Below are positions 7,582 to 14,384 of a DNA stretch of 40,275 nucleotides, piece after piece; the first letter of the stretch is position 1; every line of letters begins with the position of its first letter. Origin of the DNA: Anoxynatronum sibiricum (GTDB lineage Bacteria; Bacillota; Clostridia; Peptostreptococcales; Tindalliaceae); contig NZ_JBCITM010000026.1 of the NCBI RefSeq assembly GCF_039414295.1, positions 1 to 40,275 of the forward strand. Reading direction: 5' to 3'. Under the pieces are notes generated by a model. That model saw only the letters and a list, made by a program, of their open reading frames with translations. It ran no database searches and had not been told where the DNA came from. A program made the translations under genes and the position numbers.

Positions 7582-10500
7582 TTGAAAACAAATCAAAAGG
7601 GATCAACAGATAAAAAGACACAGCGTCAAAGCACCAATACCGCAGCCTCACCGGCTGCGGTATTGCCACTGCAAACCTTCTTTATTATGCTTGCAGGGCT
7701 TTTATTGATACTATCCACACTGCCTCGGGGATCTTTTTTTCCCAAAGACAAGCTCCAGTTCGCCATGCTGTTTCTGCTGCTGAGTGTCATCGTCTTTATC
7801 CTCATCAGCCTTTTTCGTCAGCGGGTGCTATGGGACTCTATCCATGGTTGGAGCCCGCTCCTCCTGATGGCAGCCTACTGGGTTCCGGTGATTACCTTCC
7901 AGTGGGTGGTGCTGTGGGAAGCACTGACAATGATCCTCTATTATATCGTGGCCATTGCCGTGTTCCTGTTGGCGCGCAACTTGAACCGCGAAGGAGCCTG
8001 CACGCGAATACTTTTAAACCTGATACTGTTGGCGGGAATCGTTGTTGCTATGACCTCTTTGCTGGGAGCTGCAGGCATATGGGAATACCCCAACCTCATT
8101 ATGGGTAACCGTCTGGCGGGGACATTTCAGTACCCCAACACCTTGGCTGCATGGATGATGACTTTATACTTCATTGCTGCCGGTCTTATGCTGGAATCCA
8201 CTCAACAATGGAAAAAGGTGGCCTATGGCAGCGTTGGCTTTTTCATGTTGTTTGTGTTTGTCTTCACCTATTCCCGGGCTGCCTGGCTTCTGTTTCCAAT
8301 AGTGGCCCTGGGCTACCTGGTGCTTATTCCCGGCAAAAACAGACTCTTGATGCTGCTTACCTATGTCATCAGCGGATTTCCCCTTCTGGTGTCACTGTTG
8401 CCCTTTTATCGGGCCACCACAGGGGAAGATGCCGGTGGACTCAGGGTTTTCGTCATCATACTGGTGGCAGTGGCGGCTTTTGCAGTCCTGCTGCTGGCCC
8501 TCCTGCGACTCTTCAGTCGGCTGGAAAGTCTCTTACAGTCACAGCAGTATCCTCATCTTAAAAAAGGGCTCTTTGGCGTTTTGGGAGCCATTTTGCTGGC
8601 TGCCGCACTTTTTTTGATGGTGGCCCTCCAGGCCACAGAACCCTTAGTGTTCGACAATCTTGACCGTGAAGAGCCCCGCAATCAAACCATTACTCGTACA
8701 TTGGCCGATAGGCAACCGCTAACGGAATATGAGCTTCGTCTTCAGCTGGAAACCCGGGGGGGGAACGAAGAGCAGTGGCCCTGGCTGGTGCAGGTGGTTT
8801 CTGAAAATGCGACAGGAGAAAGAACGCGGATCTTGCAGCATTTGGGGGAAGTCGAGGCCTCTGGTGAGGTGATCATCCCCTTTGAAACCCTGGAAGACAC
8901 CATGGCCTTAAGATTTGTATTCCGCAATCACTTTGAAGAAACCGCTGTCACATTCAAAAGTGCCACGCTGGTTCACCTGGAAGCTTCGGTTACTGACACC
9001 ATTCCCCTCCAGTATCGCTTCTTGCCAGAAGCACTGGTACAACGATTTGAAAGCATTGACAGAGAAACCAGCAGTGCAGATACCCGCCTGGCCTATTACC
9101 GGGACAGCATGACCATTCTGAGAACACACCCCTTGGGTGCCGGTGGCGGTGCCTGGGATGCCCTCTATCGGGAGTATCAGAGTCAGCCATACTACAGTCG
9201 CCAGGTGCATAACTTCTTCCTTCAAACTGCTGTGGAGGCAGGCATCATAGGTCTCATGCTCCTGGCAGGTATGGTAGGCCTCATTTTGTGGGGTTTATAC
9301 CGGGTGTTTAGACAAGAGCTTTTGTTGCAGACATCATTGCATGTGGCAGCATTGTCTTTGCTGGGGCACAGTTTCCTTGATTTTAACTTCAGCTATTTAT
9401 CCACCTTTTTTCTTTTCTGGATACTGCTGGCGCTGCTGCAGCCTCCCAAGGGATTCCTCACAATGAAGGCCAAATCAGACTCAGGAAAACTGCCATGGTT
9501 CTTCTGCGCAAGCTTGCCCGGGTGGGCAGTGGCCCTGGTTCTTGTGCCACCAATGATATTGGCCATGACCTCGTGGGGTGCCGCCAGAAGTCATGAAACT
9601 GCAAATCTCTACGGTCAAATGGGAGAAACTCAATTGGCCTATGATACCCTGGAACAGGCAGCTTCTCTGGATCGCTTGCGGCCAGACTACAGAATGGATC
9701 TGCTGAGAAACCTGTTGCAATTTTACAGTACCACCGGTGACCCAGCCATCTTAACGGTGGCAGATCAACACTGGCAGCAAGGCGTGCGTTATGCGCCTCG
9801 ACACCGGGAGCTGTTGATGGCAGGAGCGAATCTGAAAATTTACCAAAAAAATCACGATGAAGCTAGGACCCTTCTGCTACAGCGCATCAATGAGGCACCA
9901 TTGGATCGAGTAGGCTATGAAGATGTTTCAGATGCCTATTTGGGCTTGATAAAGTATATGGCGGGTAATCAGACAGATGCGAACTCGTTGCCAGAACAAA
10001 CGTTGGCTGCAACCGCCAAGGAAGGCCTTCAGCTCTTTCAGCTTCATCAGCAGGCCAACCAACGGGCGGAAGTGCCCCTGGCCATCACTGGTGCCTTTAA
10101 AAGCAATCTGATGCACCTTCGGGCATGGCAGGAGTTTGCCGCAGGCAGTCTACCCTTTGCCTTAAATCCATCAGAAAACCCTGTGTTTGTCAGTTTCCTC
10201 GACTTGGAGCATGCCACCGGTGCAGAAAGAGCCTGGCGAGCCTGGGGCCGCGAAGACGCCCAACTGGTCACCACTCTCACTCCAGAGGGCTTGATCACCA
10301 CCAATACCGGCACAGACCTGGGCTTGGCCTACACCCCCAATATCCAGTTGCAACCGGACACCACTTATCAGGTGTGGGTGGATTTTGCGGAGATTTCTCT
10401 CCACAACCCCCTGTCGGTATACGTCATCGCCGCAGACAGCGAAGACCACCGGGTACAGCACCACCACATCCTCACACCTGAAGAAACAGAATCCCTGTCA

Positions 10501-10659
10501 GTTGCTTTCACCTTCACCACTTCAGACGACATAGACCCGGCAAAAGACCAGTATATTCGCTTCGATCACCCCGGCATTCACCCAGAAGGAGATCCAGATG
10601 CTGATCCCGGCAGTTTCACCATTCGAGGACTGGTGGCGCAGCAAATCAATCACGAATAA
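7582..10659 (+). CDS. Large O-antigen ligase/Wzy-family membrane protein with TPR and beta domains
   Basis: 1,025 residues if read from the TTG at 7582, which has GGTGA just upstream. A GTG at 7570 would add four residues but has no clear binding site. Many membrane segments occur between about residues 25 and 350. A large extracytoplasmic loop (about 353-510) contains a beta-rich stretch, followed by the Wzy_C signature region (HPLGAGGGAWDA, then RQVHNFFLQTAVEAGIIGL, about 513-560) and further membrane helices to about 665. A soluble part follows: TPR-like helices (about 670-860) and a terminal beta domain (about 865-1025). The family joins or polymerises glycans on a lipid carrier or transfers them to a protein or lipid acceptor on the outer face. 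Typical members have 400-800 residues, so this one is extended. It is followed 12 bases later by the Wzz-like gene. Codon use is much more GC-rich than in the AT-rich cluster after 12.4 kb. Confidence 0.8.
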   Translation: MKTNQKGSTDKKTQRQSTNTAASPAAVLPLQTFFIMLAGLLLILSTLPRGSFFPKDKLQFAMLFLLLSVIVFILISLFRQRVLWDSIHGWSPLLLMAAYWVPVITFQWVVLWEALTMILYYIVAIAVFLLARNLNREGACTRILLNLILLAGIVVAMTSLLGAAGIWEYPNLIMGNRLAGTFQYPNTLAAWMMTLYFIAAGLMLESTQQWKKVAYGSVGFFMLFVFVFTYSRAAWLLFPIVALGYLVLIPGKNRLLMLLTYVISGFPLLVSLLPFYRATTGEDAGGLRVFVIILVAVAAFAVLLLALLRLFSRLESLLQSQQYPHLKKGLFGVLGAILLAAALFLMVALQATEPLVFDNLDREEPRNQTITRTLADRQPLTEYELRLQLETRGGNEEQWPWLVQVVSENATGERTRILQHLGEVEASGEVIIPFETLEDTMALRFVFRNHFEETAVTFKSATLVHLEASVTDTIPLQYRFLPEALVQRFESIDRETSSADTRLAYYRDSMTILRTHPLGAGGGAWDALYREYQSQPYYSRQVHNFFLQTAVEAGIIGLMLLAGMVGLILWGLYRVFRQELLLQTSLHVAALSLLGHSFLDFNFSYLSTFFLFWILLALLQPPKGFLTMKAKSDSGKLPWFFCASLPGWAVALVLVPPMILAMTSWGAARSHETANLYGQMGETQLAYDTLEQAASLDRLRPDYRMDLLRNLLQFYSTTGDPAILTVADQHWQQGVRYAPRHRELLMAGANLKIYQKNHDEARTLLLQRINEAPLDRVGYEDVSDAYLGLIKYMAGNQTDANSLPEQTLAATAKEGLQLFQLHQQANQRAEVPLAITGAFKSNLMHLRAWQEFAAGSLPFALNPSENPVFVSFLDLEHATGAERAWRAWGREDAQLVTTLTPEGLITTNTGTDLGLAYTPNIQLQPDTTYQVWVDFAEISLHNPLSVYVIAADSEDHRVQHHHILTPEETESLSVAFTFTTSDDIDPAKDQYIRFDHPGIHPEGDPDADPGSFTIRGLVAQQINHE
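7635..7665 (+). promoter_or_regulatory. Perfect 13-bp hairpin inside the start of the large wzy-type gene
   Basis: Arms 7635-7647 and 7653-7665 (CAATACCGCAGCC and its exact complement) with loop TCACC. It lies about 18 codons into the gene, in a Thr/Ala/Pro-rich segment under weak protein constraint. There is no T-run, so it is not an ordinary terminator; a role in mRNA stability or translation is possible. Confidence 0.45.
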
Positions 10660-10671
10660 AGGAGACCAACC

Positions 10672-11697
10672 ATGCCAGAAGAAAAATATCACCACCCCCA
10701 GCCCAATGGTACTTACGAAGAAGAAATCAGCCTTCGGGAGCTTATCGAGGCCCTGCTGAAACACTGGAAAAAAATTGCTGCCATCACTTTGGCAGCTGTG
10801 GTGCTGGCCGCCGCCGTCACAATTGGGATCATGACCCCAGTGCATGAAGCCCGGGTCATCGTCAGCATGAACCGCCCCGATCGGTACACCACTGAAGAGA
10901 ACCTTCAGGAGATTCTCAGCAATCGCCTTTCCTTGGTTTCCTTCAACGACCGGAATGAAATGAACATTCGTAACGCGCAAATGTTCATCAACAGCCCCGA
11001 AGTGGTGGAAGCCGCCATGATAGAACAGGGCTTTGTGGCCCGCCCTATTAACCGCCTCATGGAAACCATTGAAATTAATTCCCTGAACCCCTACCTATTC
11101 CAAATCAACCTTCAGGGAACAGAAGAAGACGCCCTGTTGGGGCTGGTGGACGAAATGGCCTTCCAGTTCAACCGCATCACCGTAGATGAAATCACGAGAG
11201 CCTTAAACCAGGAAGTGAGCCGAAAACAACGTGCCATTCAAACAGCCGAAATGAACCTGGCCACCAACCGTGCCCAGCTGGAAGCCACCGACCCCTACAT
11301 CACCTTGGAGAGGGCCCTGCTGGATGACCCCTCCATGGCTATAGCTGACCCCAACGCCAACCGCACCACCGTGGTACGCACCCAGGAAACCAACCCTTCC
11401 TACCTGACCAGGCTTCAAACCGTCACTCAGGCAGAAATGGAACTGAACCAGCTAAAAGTACAACTGGATGAACTAAAAGATGAGGCAAACCTCGTTATTA
11501 AACAGCTGAACCAGCCTGAAACGGCCCCTGTACGAGTGGTGCGGGCAGCCACCGATTACATGGGTGGCTCACCCCTTCGCAAAGTTTCTCCCCGCACCAG
11601 CTTAAACCTGGCCATTGCCCTGGTATTGGGCTTGATGGTTGGCGTCTTCATGGCCTTCTTCATCGAATATTGGCAGAAATCAAAACTTCAACAGTAA
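10672..11697 (+). CDS. Wzz-type polysaccharide chain-length determinant
   Basis: 341 residues, ATG preceded by AAAGGAGACC. Topology is typical of Wzz/polysaccharide co-polymerase proteins: cytoplasmic N-terminus (EEEISLRELIEALLKHWKK), first membrane helix about 36-60, an extracytoplasmic region with coiled-coil helices (about 165-290), and a second helix about 310-335 followed by a short Lys-containing tail. A Pro-containing segment before the second helix (about 303-310) fits the family. There is no fused tyrosine kinase and no Wzc/CapB-like kinase gene in the window. It forms a unit with the preceding Wzy-type gene and probably sets the length of the glycan that protein handles. Strongly C-rich third codon positions. 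Confidence 0.85.
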   Translation: MPEEKYHHPQPNGTYEEEISLRELIEALLKHWKKIAAITLAAVVLAAAVTIGIMTPVHEARVIVSMNRPDRYTTEENLQEILSNRLSLVSFNDRNEMNIRNAQMFINSPEVVEAAMIEQGFVARPINRLMETIEINSLNPYLFQINLQGTEEDALLGLVDEMAFQFNRITVDEITRALNQEVSRKQRAIQTAEMNLATNRAQLEATDPYITLERALLDDPSMAIADPNANRTTVVRTQETNPSYLTRLQTVTQAEMELNQLKVQLDELKDEANLVIKQLNQPETAPVRVVRAATDYMGGSPLRKVSPRTSLNLAIALVLGLMVGVFMAFFIEYWQKSKLQQ

Positions 11698-11745
11698 CCA
11701 GCTCCAGAGCCCACCCAATTCTTCTACACCATTTCTTTCCACACC

Positions 11746-11774
11746 TTGACAACGACACATTCCCATGATACGAT
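11746..11774 (+). promoter_or_regulatory. Putative sigma-A promoter of the winged-helix regulator
   Basis: TTGACA (11746-11751), 17 bases, TACGAT (11769-11774). The -10 box overlaps the left edge of a long palindrome, and the start point (about 11781) falls inside its left arm. Confidence 0.55.
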
Positions 11775-11811
11775 AACCCTGCGTTCAACAATTGAACACA
11801 GGGTTATTTTT
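11773..11811 (+). terminator. Long dyad: terminator of the wzz unit and possible autoregulatory operator
   Basis: Arms 11773-11788 and 11792-11807 pair over 16 bp with one mismatch (11782/11798) and a 3-base loop; TTTTT follows at 11807-11811. Transcripts entering from wzz would form a terminator. The inner part is a perfect 6-3-6 DNA palindrome (GTTCAA, CAA, TTGAAC, 11783-11797) between the promoter and the regulator start codon, the usual place for an operator. Confidence 0.6.
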
Positions 11812-11822
11812 GGAGGTTTAAG

Positions 11823-12347
11823 ATGAACTCAACTTACGACAAAGAACATATGATCCTCACCCAAATCGACGCCAATCCCGACGCCACCCAGCGGGACCTC
11901 TCCCGCCACACCGGGCTCTCTTTGGGCAGCGTCAATTTGCTGTTGAAAAAAATGGCCAAAGAAGGCCTCATTAAAATTGAATCCATCCCCGCCCACCGGG
12001 TGGCCTATATGCTCACCCCCAAAGGCATGGCAGAGAAAGCCAACAAAACCGTTAACTACATTAAACGCCACTACAACGCCATCAATCACACCAAAGAGGT
12101 GATGAAAACCACCTTTACCCAGCTCCTCACCCAGCACCCGGCCCTTTACGTCCTCCACACAGACGACGAAATCGGGGCCCTGGTGGTGACCGCCGTGGAA
12201 GAGCTGAACAACCCCGCTATCATCGTCATTAATGACATGGAAAGTGCCCAGGAACCCAAAGTGCCCCTGGTGCACTGCCTGCCCAACCAACCCCACAGCA
12301 GCCTGGCTTACACCAACCCCACCATCAACCTGCTGGAGAAGTTATAG
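11823..12347 (+). CDS. Winged-helix regulator resembling EPS-associated MarR-type proteins
   Basis: 174 residues, with GGAGG 6 bases before the ATG. Residues about 7-85 form a winged helix: ILTQIDANPDATQRDLSRHTG, then the recognition helix LSLGSVNLLLKKMAKEGLI, then a wing and LTPKGMAEKANKTVNYIKRHY. This pattern closely resembles the small MarR-type regulators found in proteobacterial exopolysaccharide loci. The C-terminal 75-80 residues (about 97-174, containing LYVLHTDDEIGALVVTAVEELN) are an extra segment I do not recognise, perhaps a sensor. It lies directly after the Wzy/Wzz unit and before the glycan cluster, with a palindrome in its own leader, which suggests autoregulation and control of the polysaccharide genes. 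Very C-rich codon use; composition falls sharply right after its stop. Confidence 0.7.
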   Translation: MNSTYDKEHMILTQIDANPDATQRDLSRHTGLSLGSVNLLLKKMAKEGLIKIESIPAHRVAYMLTPKGMAEKANKTVNYIKRHYNAINHTKEVMKTTFTQLLTQHPALYVLHTDDEIGALVVTAVEELNNPAIIVINDMESAQEPKVPLVHCLPNQPHSSLAYTNPTINLLEKL

Positions 12348-12418
12348 ATAAACCATAACAGTGGCTGTTCACGACCACTGACCAACTAACCAATTAATCA
12401 GTTGAAAGGAGTCTCCAA

Positions 12419-12820
12419 ATGGATACACTGAAGGAGATCAGATGGAAACAGCGGTTTACCAATTTTGAAAAATCATACAAGCTATTGAAACAATATAGTA
12501 ACCAACCCATTGAAACAGAACTCGAAAGAGCAGGTATTATTCAGTTCTTTGAAATTTCTTTTGAACTTGCTTGGAAGTTGATGAAAGATTATCTTGAAGC
12601 GCAAGAAATGAGTGTAAAAAGCCCAAGAGAAGCCATTAAACAGGCCTACCAAATGGGTTTGATTGATGATGGCCACGTTTGGATTGACGCCCTTTCAGAT
12701 AGCAACTTAACAGTTCATACCTATGATGAAGAGATGGCGAAGAAAATGATAAATGACATTATAAACGTGTATTTTCCAGAACTTAACAAACTGTACCATA
12801 AGCTAGTGAAGGAGCTATAG
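12419..12820 (+). CDS. hepT: HepT/HI0074-family nucleotidyltransferase partner, motif Arg replaced
   Basis: 133 residues, with AAAGGAG 8 bases before the ATG. An all-helical HI0074-type nucleotidyltransferase-substrate-binding protein (FEISFELAWKLMKDYLEAQ about 44-62; SPREAIKQAYQMGLI about 68-82). In HepT/MntA systems HepT is the toxin, with an RX4-6HXY RNase motif, and MntA neutralises it by AMPylation at the motif Tyr. Here the motif reads DSNLTVHTY: His100 and Tyr102 are present, but the position expected to be Arg is Ser95 (codon AGC at 12701), one base from an Arg codon. It may therefore be a weakened or inactive toxin, or a non-toxin partner. Two bases separate it from the nucleotidyltransferase gene, so the two form an operon. 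AT-rich, unlike the gene before it. Confidence 0.8.
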   Translation: MDTLKEIRWKQRFTNFEKSYKLLKQYSNQPIETELERAGIIQFFEISFELAWKLMKDYLEAQEMSVKSPREAIKQAYQMGLIDDGHVWIDALSDSNLTVHTYDEEMAKKMINDIINVYFPELNKLYHKLVKEL

Positions 12821-12822
12821 CA

Positions 12823-13137
12823 ATGAATGGATTACTTGATAGAGATTTAAACTTTATTATAGAAGCTGTTGATAAGTATTCAGAAATTGAAGAAGTTATT
12901 CTATTTGGCAGCAGAGCCATGGGAAATTATAAAAAAGGTTCTGATGTTGATTTAGCTATTGTAGGAGAAAACATCGATAGAAAGATTTTAAGAAGAATAA
13001 GTGACGATTTAAATGAAGAATATCCATTGCCCTATTTTTTCGATGTTTTAAACTATAATGACATTTCAAATGAAGCGTTAAAAAAACACATTGATAGTGT
13101 AGGGAAGTCGATTTACAAAAGAAATTCTAAAAAATAG
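12823..13137 (+). CDS. mntA: MntA-type minimal nucleotidyltransferase (antitoxin)
   Basis: 104 residues. The nucleotidyltransferase signature GSX10DXD is complete: FGS at residues 28-30, then Asp41 and Asp43 (SDVDLAIVG). These carboxylates bind Mg-ATP in the DNA polymerase beta fold. Length fits minimal MNT proteins, which have only the catalytic core. GGAG within the end of the hepT gene serves as the ribosome binding site. In characterised pairs this protein AMPylates HepT to block its RNase activity. The antitoxin is intact, while its partner lacks the motif Arg. Confidence 0.85.
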   Translation: MNGLLDRDLNFIIEAVDKYSEIEEVILFGSRAMGNYKKGSDVDLAIVGENIDRKILRRISDDLNEEYPLPYFFDVLNYNDISNEALKKHIDSVGKSIYKRNSKK

Positions 13138-13217
13138 CTACTAAGGATTATTTACAAGTTCAAAATGTTAAACATACATGAACAAGCTTTAGAATGCTGT
13201 GATGAAGGGAGACAACC

Positions 13218-13437
13218 ATGAAACCTAAAAACAATAAAATCGATGTCCAAGGAAGAGAAGTTGTCATCAACACAGTAAATAATGAAGACTATATTTCAAC
13301 CTAGATTTTAATCCCATCGAATTCGAGGGGTTTAAAAATCAAGCGGGGCTTAATAGCTTTGTGCTTACATCGAAGAAATGGATTGAAGCAACAAATGCAA
13401 TTGGTCTTGTTGCTAAAGCGGGAAATGAGGGGAAGAA
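13218..13437 (+). pseudogene. Broken KilA-N domain gene
   Basis: An ATG at 13218 with GGGAG upstream opens a 28-codon frame (IDVQGREVVINTVNNEDYIS) that stops at 13302-13304. This is the usual start of KilA-N proteins, which continue SLTDIA. From 13301 another frame resumes with NPIEFEGFKNQAGLNSF and then KKWIEATNAIGLVAKAG, the C-terminal half of the same domain. About 40-50 residues of the middle are missing, so there has been a deletion plus a frame change. The tail of the domain is also missing; the frame runs on into the next gene. KilA-N domains occur in phage and mobile-element DNA-binding proteins. The stretch 13138-13474 holds only this remnant. Confidence 0.7.
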
Positions 13438-13474
13438 ACTGAAAAAAACAAAGGCAATCACTTTATTACAGGTT

Positions 13475-14374
13475 ATGACGGCATACCTGTTTGGATGGCT
13501 CATTGCTAAATATTACTTGATAAAAAACAAAAAAACAAATTATATAATGACATTCAACAGCATTGGAGATGCATGCATTTCACTGGCCTTCTTAGATACA
13601 TATAAAGAAGTGAATAGAATTGATCATATTACAATTGTTGCACCAAATACAAATGCAGAAACATATCATTACTTTGAAGGTAGCTACCATCATATTCTTC
13701 ATATTTCTAAATTTATTCATGGAGTGTTAATGCTTTTTTTCAAGTCTGACTTGGGTTATATTTTCAGGCGCAATCATCCAAGATTTATAAATACCTTTTG
13801 CACTACCTACATCAGAAGCGACTACTTGAAATACAACAAGACAATTGATGTCATCACATTGACCAAAACGATCTATCAAATACCTCAGCATTCAAAGCCA
13901 AGAAAGCTTAAAGACTTAAAAAGCATACATGATATCAGTTACCTAATTGACAAATTTGATATCAAGAAGAAAAAAACAATCATCTTCAACCCATACGCCC
14001 ATAGTATCTCCGGGGTTCCGTTCATCATTTACGAGAAGATTTCAGAGAAGCTCTCAACAATGGGTTATCAATTAATAACGAGCACCATTGGAAATCAGAC
14101 GCCAATTAAAGGGACAATGGCGATTCACTTCACCATTGGAGAAGCAGTGGGTTTAGCCAATTACTGTGGTTTTGTCATTGGTACTAGAAGTGGATTTTTT
14201 GATTTAGTGGTTCACTCAGATGCAAAGATCATCGCCATCGACTCTACGGACTACCCGTGGTCAGATTTTTATAGACTGTCCCAGTGGCAAGTAAACAGTG
14301 AGTTGCATGAGTTTAGATACAATGGCAGTAATGTAGAAACAATAGTGAGCAACGTACTAAGCTTATTAGGTTAG
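13475..14374 (+). CDS. GT9-like (heptosyltransferase-type) glycosyltransferase
   Basis: 299 residues from the ATG at 13475. The frame is open back to 13301, but that part is KilA-N remnant, so a GTG at 13361 would give a chimeric 337-residue product. AGG precedes the ATG only weakly, so the start is uncertain. Two Rossmann-type halves are visible: FNSIGDACISLAFLDTYKE near the N-terminus and, in the C-terminal half, FNPYA followed by GEAVGLANYCGFVIGTRSGFFDLVVHSDAKIIAI, like the nucleotide-sugar-binding region of ADP-heptose transferases. The enzyme would be cytoplasmic, transferring a sugar to the lipid-linked glycan. The next three genes could make an activated sugar, which may be its donor. 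Donor and acceptor unknown. Confidence 0.55.
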   Translation: MTAYLFGWLIAKYYLIKNKKTNYIMTFNSIGDACISLAFLDTYKEVNRIDHITIVAPNTNAETYHYFEGSYHHILHISKFIHGVLMLFFKSDLGYIFRRNHPRFINTFCTTYIRSDYLKYNKTIDVITLTKTIYQIPQHSKPRKLKDLKSIHDISYLIDKFDIKKKKTIIFNPYAHSISGVPFIIYEKISEKLSTMGYQLITSTIGNQTPIKGTMAIHFTIGEAVGLANYCGFVIGTRSGFFDLVVHSDAKIIAIDSTDYPWSDFYRLSQWQVNSELHEFRYNGSNVETIVSNVLSLLG

Positions 14375-14384
14375 GTGTGATGAG

